Positions 1 to 13,468 of a stretch of DNA of 64,000 nt are shown here, one piece after another. The translations under genes and the position numbers were made by a program. The stretch is from positions 39,040 to 103,039 of the forward strand of contig NZ_JAKNSW010000003.1 of NCBI RefSeq assembly GCF_023566355.1, read 5' to 3'. Each line of letters starts with the position of its first letter. The stretch's first letter is position 1. The notes beneath the pieces were generated by a model. It was not told where the DNA came from, did not search any database, and saw nothing but the letters and a program-made list of their open reading frames with translations. This stretch comes from Mesoplasma sp. JKS002658. GTDB taxonomy: Bacteria; Bacillota_I; Bacilli_A; Mycoplasmatales; Mycoplasmataceae.

Positions 1-2
1 CT

Positions 3-629
3 TTAACACTTATCTCAAGTATTGTTCTTGCTCCTTATATGTTTGATTTACTCCACAGTAAAGGGATTAATATTATCCTTGTTTGGCTCACTTCCTTTGT
101 TTTCTTGTGTGCAGCTATTTCTAGTATTTGTTGAATGAACAATATTAATAATTTTTGATTATGAAAGTTACCCTCATTATTAATTCTGCCATTCAGTATT
201 CCTTTTTTAATTATTGATTATCTTGAATCTAAAAGAACAATAATAATTCAAGAACCAATGAATAGAAAAACTAAGATGATAATAGTTTGAATATTATTCA
301 TTATAAATTTACTTATTTTTACTTTTATTATCGTTTTTTCTTCGCTAAAAGGACTGCCGTGACTTATAGCACACAATATAAAATACTTTTCCAATACCAC
401 AGAAGCACTATTTTGAGAAGAATTAGTCGTTTTATTCTTACTTGCTCTTGGTTCGGTTTTCTTAATTATTAATTTTTATTATCCAAAAAAAGTGTTTAAA
501 GTTTTAAGTTTAAGTGGTTTGATATTCAATTGATTCTATCTGTCCTTAGAAAGAATTGATGAAAAGGGAATCTGCTTCTTCATTAAACATAAAAATATTG
601 TAAAAATAGAGAAAGATCCTAACAAGTAA
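3..629 (+). CDS. Multi-pass membrane protein, 5' end outside window
   Basis: Open from the window edge for 208 codons with TGA read as Trp, ending TAA at 627-629. The product is very hydrophobic with about five to six membrane segments separated by short Lys/Arg-rich loops. It is a paralog of the next gene: both share the core WLWKLP-x-LLILP followed by SIPFLIID, and a downstream YxPKK motif. No start is visible because the gene begins before the window. Function unknown; I recognise no catalytic motif. Confidence 0.7.
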
Positions 630-1345
630 TGCAAACAACCAAAAAGGTTCTACTTTCCTTAATTTGCATTTTCAGTGCTTGTCTTGGTATTGAAGAATTG
701 TTTACAGCAATTTTGAATGTTATCAATCCGCCTTGATATGCTGGCGATACAGGTATAAACATTATTTTTTCTTGAATAGTTACAGTAGCTTTTATTTTTG
801 CCTTCATTTCAAGTCTTTGTTGAATCACTAATGTTGGCAAAGGATTTTGGTTGTGAAAACTTCCAGCTTTATTAATCCTTCCTATTAGTATCCCTTTTTT
901 AATTATTGATTTTATTGAATCAAGAAAGTCAAAAGAAGTAATTAGTAAAACAACAAATGAACAAAATGGATTAACGCTTTTGTGAGTAATTTTTGGAATT
1001 AATTTAGCTTTTGGAATAGTTGTGATTTTAGTTTCAATTAGAGAAATGTTTTGAAATTTTATCTTAAACTATATAGTAAAAAGTCACCATCTTGACATTC
1101 CAAATGGTATCGATTTAATCATTTCAGGTATTGGAATTATTATTGGATTAATCTTGATTATTAGTTCTATTTTTTTGGTGATTAACAATTATCATCCTAA
1201 AAAGGCCTTTGAAGTTTTAAGTTGATTCGGATTTCCTATTAGTTGATTTTATTTGTTATTGAAAACAATTAATCAAAAAGAATCTCATTATTTCTTTAAA
1301 AAAAATACAACCAATTCTTCTACTCAACAAATTTTAGTAGATTAA
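629..1345 (+). CDS. Multi-pass membrane protein, tandem paralog of the preceding gene
   Basis: ATG at 629 overlaps the previous stop (TAATG), so the two are translationally coupled. 238 residues once TGA is read as Trp, with roughly six membrane segments (about residues 7-28, 42-65, 72-91, 110-132, 165-190, 200-218). It shares the WLWKLP-x-LLILP and SIPFLIID core and the YHPKKAFEVLSW region with its neighbour, so the pair arose by tandem duplication. It is followed by a hairpin terminator shared with gyrA from the other strand. Function unknown. Confidence 0.75.
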
Positions 1346-1382
1346 TAATCCTATCTATTTAGTATTGTGAATACAAGCAAAG

Positions 1383-1412
1383 AAAAACTCCTTATTTTCT
1401 TAAGGAGTTTTT
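1383..1412. terminator. Bidirectional Rho-independent terminator
   Basis: Stem AAAAACTCCTTA with loop TTTTCT and TAAGGAGTTTTT, T-rich on both strands. It lies between the + strand membrane genes and the end of gyrA, so it can serve both. Confidence 0.85.
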
Positions 1413-3974
1413 TTATTCAGTAATAGTTAAATCATCATCATTGTCAAAAATTTGCGTGATATCAATTGTCTGATCATCATTGTCAAAAATGATGGTTGGT
1501 TCAAAGTTTTCCTCATAATCAAGATCTTCTAACCCATGCTTATTGTACTCTAAAGCAACAGCACTAATTTCTTGGTTAGAACCTAAATTAATTCCTTTTA
1601 CTCCCCTGGCAGTTCTTGAAAGAGTCGGAATGGCACTAACTTTAGTTTTAATCAAGTTACCATCACTTGAAATGATTAGGAGTAAATCAGTTTCTCTAGC
1701 AGCTAATAAACCACTAAATTTTCCTTCATTAAGGTCCATAACCTTAACCCCTTTACCATTTCTTCCACTAATACGGTATTGATCAATCTTAGTTTTTTTG
1801 AAATTACCTTTTGAAGAAATGGTAATAATTTCATCAGTTCCAAACGAAGTTGTCGCTCCCACTACCTCATCATGTTCTTCTAACTTAATTCCTTTTACTC
1901 CAGTAGCAGTTCTAGATAAAGAGCGAACAATGCGTTCATCAATTCGAATTACTTTACCAAGAGTTGTTGCAATAAAGATGGTTTCTTCACCAGTGGTTGG
2001 TAAGACTGTAATTAAACGGTCACCCTCTTTTAAAGAGATGGCAATTTTTCCGTTTTGGTTTACCCGGTTAAAGTTTTCAATCTCAGTCTTCTTAATTGTT
2101 CCTTTTTCAGTAACAAATACTAAATACTTGAATTTTTCTTTATTATTTCTAAGCGGGAGAATGGCAGTAATTTTATCTTCTTTAGTTAAACCTGGTAAAA
2201 AGTTAAGTGCAGGAATTCCCTTTGAATTTCGTGAATATTGTTGCACTTGATAAGCTTTTACCCGGAACACTTTTCCAGAATCAGTAAACATCATGACCCA
2301 GTCACGAGTTTTACCCATTGCTGCAATTACAATCGGATCATTGTTATTACTATTAACATTAATTCCGCGACCACCACGTTTTTGAACCTTAAATTCGTTT
2401 GGGTCAACTCTACGCAAGTTACCTTCTTGAGAAAGTAAGATAATCATTTTTTGATCAGGAATTAAATCTTCATCATCAATATTTAATAATCCATCAGAAA
2501 TGGTTTCAGTTCGACGAGCATCACCAAATTTTTCACTAATTTCATTTAATTGATTGATTAAAACTTGGTTCTGTTCTGAAGAATCATTAATTAATAAGTT
2601 CAAATAATCTAAACGAGTAGAAATTTCATTCATTTCAGTATGAATTTTTTCTTGTTCTAAACCAACTAAACGTTGCAGGCTCATTTCCAAGATCGCTTTA
2701 ACTTGGTCTTCATCAAATTCATAAGTAGTCATTAAAGCATTTCTAGCAATTTCCACACTTTGCGAATCACGAATCGTTTTAATAATTGGATCGATGTAAT
2801 CCAATGCTTTGCTTAAACCTTCTAAAATATGTAAACGTGCTTGTTTTTTTGTTTGTTCAAAAAGTGAACGTTTCACAATAATTTCTAGTTGATAATCAAC
2901 ATAATAACGAATAATTGATTTTAAATCCAAGAGTTCAGGAACATTATTTCGCAACGCTAATAAATTAATTGAAAAACTGCTCTGTAAAGGAGTTTGACGG
3001 AACAATTGGGAAAGAATCAATTCTGGATTAGCCTCTTTTTTTAGGTCAATCACAACTTTAATTCCTTCTTTTAGGTTAGATTCATCACGAATATCACTAA
3101 TTCCGTTAATTTCTTTATTACGAACCAAATCAGCGATTTTTTCAATAATCTTAACTTTATTGGTTTGGTAAGGAATTTCAGTGACAATAATTCGGTCTCG
3201 ACCTTTATAGTTTTCGGTTTTGGTTTTAGCACGCATACGCACACTACCCTTACCAGTTTTATAACCTTCTCGCATTGATTTTCCGTTAGTCATTAATGCT
3301 CCGGTCGGGAAGTCTGGACCTTGAATATAATCATCTAATAATTGATCAATTGTAATTTGGGGGTTATTAATATAAGCAATAATTGCATTATTCACCTCAA
3401 TTAAGTTATGAGGAGGAATATTAGTAGCCATTCCCACAGCAATTCCCATTGCTCCATTAGCTAAAAGGTTAGGAAAATAACCAGTTAAGTAGGCTGGTTC
3501 AATTTCAGAAGCATCATAGTTATCAATGAAAGGAACAGTTTCCATATCAATATCTTTAATTAAATAACCAGACATTTTTGTTAATCTGGCTTCAGTATAA
3601 CGCATTGCAGCAGCGCCATCCCCATCGATTGAGCCAAAGTTTCCATGACCATCAACCAGAGGATAACGATAAGAGAAATCCTGAGCCATTCTGACCATCG
3701 AATCATAAACAGCAGTATCTCCGTGAGGGTGATACTTCCCAATCACTTCTCCTACAATTCGTGCAGACTTTTTGTGCGGTTGGTTAGCTGTAATCTTCAA
3801 GTTATCCATCGCATAAATAATTCTCCGATGCACTGGTTTTAACCCATCACGTAAATCTGGTAAGGCACGTGAAACAATAACACTCATTGAGTATTCTAAA
3901 AAGTCACGACGAACTTCGGTTGCAATATCAATTGGTTCTAAGCGGCCATGGCCAAATTCTTCTTTTTCACTCAT
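1413..3974 (-). CDS. gyrA: DNA gyrase subunit A
   Basis: 853-residue breakage-rejoining subunit of DNA gyrase, which introduces negative supercoils together with GyrB. The catalytic tyrosine is Y126 in AAMRYTEAR. The quinolone-contact region reads [10 protein letters not shown] (T87 and D91 occupy the positions of E. coli S83 and D87). The C-terminal wrapping domain carries the GyrA box QKRGGRGI, which distinguishes it from topoisomerase IV ParC. It ends in a strongly acidic tail with two FDNDD motifs. gyrB lies upstream on the same strand but is separated from gyrA by a nucleoside deoxyribosyltransferase-like gene. Confidence 0.97.
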   Translation of the reverse strand: MSEKEEFGHGRLEPIDIATEVRRDFLEYSMSVIVSRALPDLRDGLKPVHRRIIYAMDNLKITANQPHKKSARIVGEVIGKYHPHGDTAVYDSMVRMAQDFSYRYPLVDGHGNFGSIDGDGAAAMRYTEARLTKMSGYLIKDIDMETVPFIDNYDASEIEPAYLTGYFPNLLANGAMGIAVGMATNIPPHNLIEVNNAIIAYINNPQITIDQLLDDYIQGPDFPTGALMTNGKSMREGYKTGKGSVRMRAKTKTENYKGRDRIIVTEIPYQTNKVKIIEKIADLVRNKEINGISDIRDESNLKEGIKVVIDLKKEANPELILSQLFRQTPLQSSFSINLLALRNNVPELLDLKSIIRYYVDYQLEIIVKRSLFEQTKKQARLHILEGLSKALDYIDPIIKTIRDSQSVEIARNALMTTYEFDEDQVKAILEMSLQRLVGLEQEKIHTEMNEISTRLDYLNLLINDSSEQNQVLINQLNEISEKFGDARRTETISDGLLNIDDEDLIPDQKMIILLSQEGNLRRVDPNEFKVQKRGGRGINVNSNNNDPIVIAAMGKTRDWVMMFTDSGKVFRVKAYQVQQYSRNSKGIPALNFLPGLTKEDKITAILPLRNNKEKFKYLVFVTEKGTIKKTEIENFNRVNQNGKIAISLKEGDRLITVLPTTGEETIFIATTLGKVIRIDERIVRSLSRTATGVKGIKLEEHDEVVGATTSFGTDEIITISSKGNFKKTKIDQYRISGRNGKGVKVMDLNEGKFSGLLAARETDLLLIISSDGNLIKTKVSAIPTLSRTARGVKGINLGSNQEISAVALEYNKHGLEDLDYEENFEPTIIFDNDDQTIDITQIFDNDDDLTITE

Positions 3975-3992
3975 TTTAAGGTTTCCTTTCTA

Positions 3993-4565
3993 TTATTTTT
4001 CAAAACCGTGATAAACACTTTCACTATCATGATACAAGTGTTTAATATCAAACCTTTGTCGGTAATCTTTTAAATCACCAGTTTCAAAAGCTTTGATAGC
4101 TTCACGAGCTGATTGGTGAGAATCACACAAAGTAAGTCTAGGTACATCTCCAGAATTTAAATCTTCATCATAGAAAGCACCAGTAATCATTTCATTTAAA
4201 CCAAAACCAACAATTTCACCCTTAATGATTCCTTGTTTATATCTAAAATCAGAAATAATTGGATAAAGTCGTTTATCAGGATTATTCTTTGCCATTTCAA
4301 CAACTAATCCAAATTCCATATGTGTTCCTGAATCTCAACCATCAATCTCTAAAATCACATATTCTGCTGCTTTTAGTCCTGCATAATCTAACTCAAAAAT
4401 CTCTTTGTTGGTTGGAGCAGTACCTTGATTAGTATCAAAATCTACTGGATTTTTAATCTCATAATCAGGAAAAAGTTCACGCAAAACTGCTCCCTCTCTT
4501 TTTCTTTGATCTCACTGCGCTTCGTTAAACATTGATCCAGCGTTGTAAATAATTTTCTTTGTCAT
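3993..4565 (-). CDS. Nucleoside 2-deoxyribosyltransferase-like protein
   Basis: 190 residues, ATG at 4565 (MTKKIIYNAG start) reading through internal TGA Trp codons. The N-terminal half has the family-like YNAGSMFNEAQW segment, and the centre has DGWDSGTHMEFGLVVEMA, matching the D-x4-GT-x2-E-x-G pattern in which the Glu is the nucleophile in nucleoside deoxyribosyltransferases. The family swaps bases between deoxyribonucleosides, a purine/pyrimidine salvage step suited to mollicutes that cannot make nucleotides de novo. The gene sits between gyrB and gyrA with short gaps, probably in one transcript. Substrate range cannot be inferred. Confidence 0.8.
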
Positions 4566-4594
4566 AAATTTATTTCTCTTTCTTAAGTTAATTG

Positions 4595-6520
<1,926 letters not shown>

Positions 6521-6711
6521 TTTTATTGATTTCCTTCATAGAATCAATGGAGCTTTTAAAACCCATTTATCATACTAATTATATCATTTTTTTGCTTTTA
6601 AAACGATGTATAAAGAAAAGCAATTATCGAATTATCACCTACACATAAAATTAAAAGAAACTCGTAAATAAAGCATTTTTTCGTCTTTTTGAGTGAATTT
6701 TCTAAAAAGTT

Positions 6712-7524
6712 TTATTTTAGAATAGTTAAATTAAATATTCCTAAATAATTTTCCAAGGTTAAATTTTCTGGACGAAGTTGCCAATCAACACCACTTTGAG
6801 TTAAAATTTCTGCTGCTTTTGTCTTGTTGTTAACCACTCTGGTTAAATTATTCAAAATTGTTTTGCGGCGGTTATTAAACAAGGTACGAACAAAATCAAG
6901 AAATCGCCATTTATCAACCACTTGGTCTAAATAACGAGTATGAAAAGTTAAACTAACCACAGCACTATCAACTTTGGGAATGGGACGAAACATTTTTTTA
7001 TTAACCATAAACTCATATTTAGTTTGAGCAAAAAATGCACAAGCAATTGAAAGGTTATTGTAATTATTTTCATTCACTCCCGCACAAAGGCGCAGAGCAA
7101 CTTCTTTTTGAAGCATAAAGACTGCTTTGGTTAAAATGTCATTAAGATGCAAAGTTTTAAAAAGAATTTCTCCAGTAATGTAGTAGGGGGTATTAGAAAT
7201 CAGATAAAAATGGTCAAACTGTTGGGTTTGTTTTGCAATTAACTCCCTTAAGTCAATTTCTAAAACATCAGCAATAATCAGTTCAAAGTTTTCATCTGAA
7301 ATTTTTTCTTTTAGAATCGTTTCCATCTCTTGATCAATTTCAATCGCAATTACTTTAGCAAATCTTTTAACTAACTTCGTGGTTAGTGCTCCAGTTCCTG
7401 GACCAATTTCAATGACCAAACTATTTTTTTCTTCCCCTAAGAGATTAAGGATTTTATTAATTAAATTCCCATCACTGATGAAATTTTGTCCATACCTTTT
7501 TTTAGCCGCAACTTGTTGACTCAT
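6712..7524 (-). CDS. rsmA: 16S rRNA dimethyladenosine transferase (KsgA)
   Basis: 270 residues, the usual length. It dimethylates two adjacent adenosines in helix 45 near the 3' end of 16S rRNA during small-subunit maturation. Visible motifs are QNFISDGNLINKIL near the N-terminus, the SAM-binding VIEIGPGTGALT, and the catalytic NTPYYITGEIL (N-x-PY). Its start lies four bases from the end of rnmV, so the two form an operon, the common bacterial pairing of rRNA maturation genes. Confidence 0.96.
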   Translation of the reverse strand: MSQQVAAKKRYGQNFISDGNLINKILNLLGEEKNSLVIEIGPGTGALTTKLVKRFAKVIAIEIDQEMETILKEKISDENFELIIADVLEIDLRELIAKQTQQFDHFYLISNTPYYITGEILFKTLHLNDILTKAVFMLQKEVALRLCAGVNENNYNNLSIACAFFAQTKYEFMVNKKMFRPIPKVDSAVVSLTFHTRYLDQVVDKWRFLDFVRTLFNNRRKTILNNLTRVVNNKTKAAEILTQSGVDWQLRPENLTLENYLGIFNLTILK

Positions 7525-7527
7525 CTA

Positions 7528-8076
7528 TTATTCACTTTCTTCTAATATTTGTTGAATTTCTTGTGCACTTAAGTTCATTCAGTTCAACCATTTAAACAAC
7601 GTTTTATTGTTAAGTTGGTCAAAATGATAGTAAGCACAAATTTGCTTTCTGATTAAAGGTTGAAAGAAGCCAGAATCAAGATATTCTTTTCAAGTTAGAG
7701 ACTGGTGTTGATCAAAAATAATGAGGTTCCCCATCGCTTTAATGATTGCCTCATCACTTGCCTCAGCAATCCCAATCTTTCCTGGTTTAAGAATGTCTTT
7801 TTTCTCAATAAAAGCGTTATAAACTTCACCTTCTAAAGCCTGATTAATAATTTCTCTAATCTTTTTACCCGGAGTATCTGGATCGGTAAAAACAATGATT
7901 TGGTGATCGATTCCTAGCGTTTTAATTTGATTAATAATTTCACAATTAATCCCCATTCCACTAGTTTCAAGCACCTTAATTGTTTCACCATAAATTTTCT
8001 TTAACTTCGCACTATCAGTTTTACCTTCAACCACAACCACAGCTGGTTGAAAACCTTTTATTTTACTTGTTTCCAT
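7528..8076 (-). CDS. rnmV: Ribonuclease M5
   Basis: 182 residues, matching the family. TOPRIM motifs are visible: VVVVEGKTDSAKL near the start with the catalytic Glu, and IIVFTDPDTPGKKIRE with the Asp pair. RNase M5 makes the final cuts on precursor 5S rRNA. The C-terminal third reads through two TGA Trp codons (KWLNWMNLS). It is directly upstream of rsmA on the same strand. Confidence 0.93.
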
Positions 8077-8201
8077 TGCCCTAATTTTACTAAAAAAGTA
8101 GTGCGATTGATACTAACACCATCATTCTTACTTTTTAAAGTTTTTATCATCACCAAACAAAAAGAATTGAAGGTTAAAATTAGACCAAGGAGAATAAAAA
8201 A

Positions 8202-8882
8202 ATGAAATTAGAAGTTATTGCCACAAGCATAGTAGATGTTAAAGCAATTAGTCAGAGTCAAGCTGATCGGATTGAATATTGCCATACGATGGTCGATGGT
8301 GGCCTAACTCCAAAAATAAAAGAAGTTAAGCAAGCCTTATTACTCCCTGATCATCAACCGATTAACGTGATGATTCGTCCCAATGCTAAAAGTTTCGCCT
8401 ACTCTTGACTGGCTTATCAACGCATGAAGTGATCTGTTTATCAATTTGCCAAAACTGATGTGAATGGTTTTGTCTTGGGAATTTTGAAAAAAGGCAGTAA
8501 TGAGGTCGATGAAAAACGGTTAAAGAAGTTAGTCAAAATTGCCCAAAAGCAGAGCAAAGAACTGGTTTTTCACCGCGCAATTGATCAAGTTCCTAGTTAT
8601 TCCCAGGCTCTTGATACTTTAAAATCATTAGGCTTTAAAACAATTTTAACTACTGGAGGTCACCAAGCAATTACCAAGAACTTCACGACCTTAGACCAAT
8701 TGCAAAAAATGCACAAGGTAATCGTCATGGCAGGAGGTGGAGTTAATCAAGATAATGCTAAGGAAGTTTCGCTTCATGTTGATGAACTTCATGTTGGTTC
8801 TTCTGTTCGGGTTAATGGTTGAGATTCTTCAATTGATATTGAAAAAATTAATCAAATTAAAAAATTAATTGAGAAAGGTTAA
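8202..8882 (+). CDS. cutC: CutC family protein
   Basis: 226 residues forming a TIM-barrel-type CutC protein. Family-like features are the N-terminal ADRIEYCHTMVDGGLTP segment, NVMIRPNA, VFHRAID and the glycine-rich ILTTGGH and VMAGGGVN strands. CutC was named for copper homeostasis, but the biochemical role in Firmicutes and mollicutes is unsettled. A purine-rich AAGGAGAATAAAAAA precedes the ATG. It ends two bases before manA and probably starts the cutC-manA-ROK operon, so a role in sugar metabolism is as plausible as one in metal handling. Confidence 0.87.
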
Positions 8883-8884
8883 GT

Positions 8885-9808
8885 ATGAAAATAATTAAAT
8901 TAAAACCTTATTTTTCAGAAAAAATCTGAGGTGGTCAGGAATTGAATAACTTTGGTTATCAAATTCCTCAAGATAAAAAAATCGGTGAGGCGTGAATTAT
9001 TTCAGCTCATCCTAACGGAATGAGTTATTTAGATTCGCCAGGAATTCCCCACCAATCTTTAAAAGATTTTTTCAATCAAAACCGGCAAGAGTTTGGCAAC
9101 TATCAAGGCGAATTTCCTTTACTAGTAAAGATTATTACTGCAAACGATTTTTTATCCGTGCAAGTTCACCCTGATGATCAGTATGCTAAAAAACATCATC
9201 AATCCTTAGGTAAGCCAGAATCTTGGTACGTTTTAGCTGCACCAGAAAATGCTCAACTAATTTATGGTCATCATGCTAAAACACGTCCAGAATTAGTTTC
9301 GATGGTGAAGCATAATCAATGAGAAAAACTTTTAAAAAAGGTTCAAATTGAAGTTGGAGATTTCGTTTATGTTGATGCAGGAAAAATTCACGCCATTACT
9401 CCTGGAGTTGTAGTTTATGAATTACAACGTTCAAGTGACATAACTTATCGTTTTTATGATTTTGAACGAGAAGATGAGTATGGAAAAAAGCGCTCTTTAA
9501 ACATCAAAGACTCCCTACAAGTAACAACTGTCCCAGATTCTAAGGATCAAATTATCAAAAAAGCAGAGAAATTAATTTGATCAAGTTCTGCTTTTAGTTT
9601 ATATCTAGCTGATGTAGAGGAAAAAGAGGTGTTTAAATTATCAAAAACAGAACAACCCTATTGGTTGCAATTCACAGTTATCAGTGGGGAAGGAACAATT
9701 CATCAAGAACCCTTTAAAAAGGGGGAATCAGGAATTGGAATTGGTAATTTAGAGGATGTAGAGTTAGTTGGAAAAATGAAAGTTTTAATTTCTTGAATTA
9801 GAAAATAG
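8885..9808 (+). CDS. manA: Mannose-6-phosphate isomerase, class I
   Basis: 307 residues, the short Bacillus-like form. It interconverts mannose 6-phosphate and fructose 6-phosphate. Zinc-site motifs are visible: VQVHPDDQYA, GKPESWYVL, and YVDAGKIHAITPG with the distal His, followed by YELQRSSDITYRFYDF. It lies between cutC and a ROK family kinase on the same strand with gaps of 2 and 12 bases, so the three genes probably act together in hexose use. Confidence 0.93.
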
Positions 9809-9820
9809 AGGTATTTAACA

Positions 9821-10693
9821 ATGAATAAAGTCGGTATTGATATTGGAGCTACAAGCACCAGAATTGCAGTTTTAAATGATAAAAACAAACTTTTAAAAGG
9901 AGAGAAATTCACAACAGATGTAAATGATTTTGCTCACCAAATGGATGAAATCTCAAAAATTATCAACCAGATGGAAACCCAGTTTGGTCCAATCAAAAGG
10001 ATTGGTATTTGTGCTCCTGGGCCTTTAGACCTAAAAGAAGGACGGATTTTAAACGCACCAAACTTGCCTGGATGGCGAAATTTAAACATTGTTGATCAAT
10101 TTCAACAAATGTTTGCTGGTAGCAAAGAAATTCACTTAGATAATGATGCCAACGTTGCTGCCTTAGGACAATTTTTAACCTATCCAACAGCACCACACTC
10201 ATTGTATTATGTTACAGTCTCTTCAGGAATTGGGTCTGGATTTATTTATCAAGGAGAAATTTTTCACGGCTACAACTATACAGCAACAGAAATCTTTAAT
10301 TCCCTTCCTTCACTAACAGAAGATAAGAATCCATCTCAAACAGGAATTGAATACTTTGCTAGTGGAAATAATATTCCTAAAGTTCTAAAAGAACGGGGAA
10401 TTGATGTTAAGGACGCTACACAAGCTTTTCAACTAAGAACAACTAACAAAGGAATTGAAGATTACTTTGTTGAATACAAAAAACGAATGGCTGCGTTTTT
10501 AGCAACTGCAATCTATTTTTATAATCCACAATACCTTGTTATCGGTGGTAGTGTTGCTTTAAAAAATCAAGATTTTTTTAAAGAAATCATTAATTACACT
10601 TATCAAATCACATCTCATTTAGAACATAAAACTACCATTGAATTCGCAAAGGATTTAGAAGAACAAACTTTAAAAGGTGCAGCGAATTTATAA
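9821..10693 (+). CDS. ROK family sugar kinase-like protein
   Basis: 290 residues with an actin-fold ATPase core: phosphate-1 DIGATSTRIAVL, CAPGPLDLKEGRILNAPNLP, DNDANVAALGQ and SSGIGSGFIYQG, and a C-terminal VIGGSVAL. These match ROK kinases such as glucokinase or fructokinase. The zinc-binding CxCGxxGCxE motif expected after the conserved GY/GH element is absent; the region instead reads YTATEIFNSLPS. Placement after manA suggests a hexose substrate, possibly mannose or fructose. No DNA-binding domain is present, so it is not a ROK repressor. Confidence 0.85.
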   Translation: MNKVGIDIGATSTRIAVLNDKNKLLKGEKFTTDVNDFAHQMDEISKIINQMETQFGPIKRIGICAPGPLDLKEGRILNAPNLPGWRNLNIVDQFQQMFAGSKEIHLDNDANVAALGQFLTYPTAPHSLYYVTVSSGIGSGFIYQGEIFHGYNYTATEIFNSLPSLTEDKNPSQTGIEYFASGNNIPKVLKERGIDVKDATQAFQLRTTNKGIEDYFVEYKKRMAAFLATAIYFYNPQYLVIGGSVALKNQDFFKEIINYTYQITSHLEHKTTIEFAKDLEEQTLKGAANL

Positions 10694-10703
10694 TGAAACA
10701 ACT

Positions 10704-10729
10704 AAAACTCAGTTTAACCACTGAGTTTT
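10704..10729. terminator. Bidirectional terminator between ROK kinase gene and dnaN
   Basis: Stem AAAACTCAGT, loop TTAACC, ACTGAGTTTT. It lies between converging genes and is A/T-rich on both flanks. Confidence 0.8.
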
Positions 10730-10730
10730 C

Positions 10731-11876
10731 TTAACCAATTGAAAGCGGTAGGACTAATTGCTTTAAAGTAGTATCGATACCTTCATCTTTCAAACTACTA
10801 ATTTCTAAAGGTTTAACTGAAGAAATTAAACCGACCACCACTTCTTCATGATCAAAGGTGCGAAAAGCATCTAATAAGTACTTAATGTTAAAACTAATCT
10901 TTTGAGGTTCACCCTCAAACTCAAAGTTAGTCAAAGTTTCAGCATAATTACCAATTTCAAGACTTGTTGATGAGAGCTCAATTCGTTCTTGATCGATGTC
11001 TAAAACAACCACAGGAGTATTACCCTCTTCATTAGTTAAATTAGCTCGATTCAAGGCCTTTAAGAAGGTAGTTCGTCCCAATTTTAAAGTGGTGGGAAAG
11101 CTTTTAGGAAAGGCATTAGCAACGTTGGGATATTTCCCTTCAATTAAAGTTGTTTGTAATAAAGAATTTTGGTTAAAGACAAACGTAATGTAACCTTCAA
11201 ACAAGTAAATCACCAGTTCTTTGCAACCATCCAACAACCTAATCAATTCACCAAGAAGTTTGAAAGAAAGGGTAAACTCAACATCCTCTGTCAGTGGTGT
11301 AGTTAAACTAATATTTTTGGTAGAAATTCGAAAACCATCAGTGGTAAAAATCTTCAAAAAGTTATCACCAGATACCCCTTGTAAGTTCATTCCTGTGAAA
11401 ATAATCTTTTTATTGTATTCATCAATTGAAATTATCGTTTGGTTAATCCCCTTACGCAATTCACTAGGATTAAGTTTTAACTCAACTCCATTTTCACGAA
11501 AACCAATCAAAGGATAATCATCTGCATTAAGAATTTGCAAACTAAAACGAACTTTATCAGTTTTAATAACTAACTGGTTCTCTTCAACCACACTTAACTC
11601 TACAAGATTTTCTTCAATCTTTCTTAAAACCTCAATTAAATAGCGTCCCTTTATAAGTAACGTCCCCACTTCTTGGATTTCTAAGAAAGGATCAGTCTTC
11701 TTATTAATGGTTGCTTTTCAATTAACGCCCCCATTAGAACTAAGAAAGATAATTGCATCATTAGTAATTTCTAAATGAACTCCTAATAGTTCAGGATTAA
11801 TTATTTTTGCATCAATGATTTTATTTGCTTTTGAAATTTCATCTAATAAAACTAGACGAGACATTTTTAGCTTCAT
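10731..11876 (-). CDS. dnaN: DNA polymerase III beta sliding clamp
   Basis: 381 residues. The start is taken at 11876 because GAGGAT lies eight bases upstream; an in-frame ATG follows four codons later. The ring-shaped clamp tethers the replicative polymerase to DNA. Typical segments include VGTLLIKGRYLIEVLRKI and NIKYLLDAFRTFDHEEVVVGL near the C-terminus. It lies downstream of dnaA on the same strand, the standard origin arrangement, with a 248-base gap. Confidence 0.95.
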
Positions 11877-12124
11877 TTTTTTATCCTCACATCTCTTTTA
11901 TTCTAATGGAAAGAAGGTCTTAAAGAAATGCTTTCTTGATTTTTCTTAATCAATTTCAAGGATCAAAAATTTTAGAGTTTAGGAGCAGGGTTATTTTCTT
12001 TTTTATTTTCTTATTATTGTTATGCTATTGAATTGTGGAAAACTTTTTTTAATCAAGCACTTATGATTATTTGAAGTTTTATTACTGAATTATGAACTGT
12101 GTTTAGTAGTGAAAAACTAGATGG
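11877..12124. other. dnaA-dnaN intergenic region, possible part of oriC
   Basis: AT-rich non-coding stretch of 248 bases. It contains a near-match to a DnaA box, TGTGGAAAA at 12034-12042 (complement TTTTCCACA, one mismatch from TTATCCACA), plus a T-rich run after it. It also carries the dnaN ribosome binding site. In related genomes the unwinding region can lie on either side of dnaA; I cannot decide from sequence alone. Confidence 0.45.
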
Positions 12125-13468
12125 TTAACGAGCGATAGTGATGTCGTTTTTAATGGTGCTCAAAACCTTTTTAAAATCTTTATCTGCTTCGCTTCGTTTT
12201 TGAATTTTATCAACTGCATTTAAAACTGTCGTATGGTCTTTGTTACCAAAAGAAATTCCGATTTTAACATAACTTAAACCAAGGATGTCTTTAGTTAAAT
12301 ACATTGCTACGTGTCGAGCGTTAGTTACTGGAGCAGTGCGGGTTTTTCCATCAATTTGTTTCACTGTTACCCCGTATCGTTGGGCGACAATTTCTTTAAT
12401 TTTAGTGGTACTTAATTTACCAATGTTTACCACTGGAACATCGCGAAGAACGTATTGAACATCACTTAAACTAACTGGAGAGGTGGTAGTTGAATGTTCG
12501 CTTTCTTTTCAAAAGGCGATTCGGTTGATTGTGCCATAAATTTTGCGAATATCACTAGAATAATAGGCAGCAAGATATTTAATTGCTTCTTCGGTTAAAG
12601 TCATTTCTGGATAGTTATCCCGAATAATTTCTTCAATAATTAAAGTAGCGGTCCTGGTATCAGGAGCTTGAACCTTAACACTTAAACCTAAATTAAATCT
12701 TGTAATCATCCGTTGATCAAAACCATTAAGTTCGTCTGGTCCTTTATCACTGGTAATAACAAGTTGTTTATCTTCTTCAATAAAGTTATTAAAGATTGAA
12801 AAAAGCACTTCATTGGTTTTTTCTCGTTTAGCTAAAAACTGAATGTCATCAATTAATAAGACGTCACAATCATTTAATTTTTGCTTGTATTCTTCAATTG
12901 CTTGGTGACCTTTACTAATTAAATCAACCACCATACTGCCAAATCGTTCGCTGGTCAAATAAAGAGCTTTTAAACGCAAAGGATTGGTGTTAATTTCGCC
13001 TTCAATTGCCTTTAAAAGGTGAGTTTTTCCCAAACCAGAATCACCATAAATAAACAAAGGGTTTCACAATGTTCCTAGTTTTTCTCCGACTTTCTTAGCA
13101 GCTTTGTAAGCTTGTTCATTACTTTCACCAACCACAAAGTTAATGAAATTGTATTTGCTTTTAACAATCGAGATTGGAGAAGTTTGCTCTGGTTGAGTCT
13201 TTTTTTGAACATTATATTCTTTGGTTGTTAAAATTTTTAAACCCACATTATGGTGGAGTTTTCGTTTAATCAGGTCGTTTATCAAAGGTAAAAAATCAAC
13301 CAAGAAATTTTTAGCAACCAAAGAAGTTACCACGATTAAATACTCGTTTTCTTCTTCGTTTTGAATTAATTTTGCGGGAGAAATATAGCTGTTGTAGATG
13401 TTACTTTCCACTGATGTGTCAGTAGCTAAAGTTGTTTTAATAAAATCCCAGAGTTGATCAACGTTCAT
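12125..13468 (-). CDS. dnaA: Chromosomal replication initiator DnaA
   Basis: 447 residues, with TGA Trp codons at LGTLWNP and FWKES. Domain I is at the N-terminus, then a linker. The AAA+ domain has Walker A GDSGLGKT at about 142-149 and Walker B DVLLIDDIQFLA. Domain IV has the DNA-binding signature TNARHVAMYLTKDI and GNKDHTTVLNAVDKI. It initiates replication by binding DnaA boxes. It diverges from rpmH across a 317-base gap, marking the origin of replication. Confidence 0.97.
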
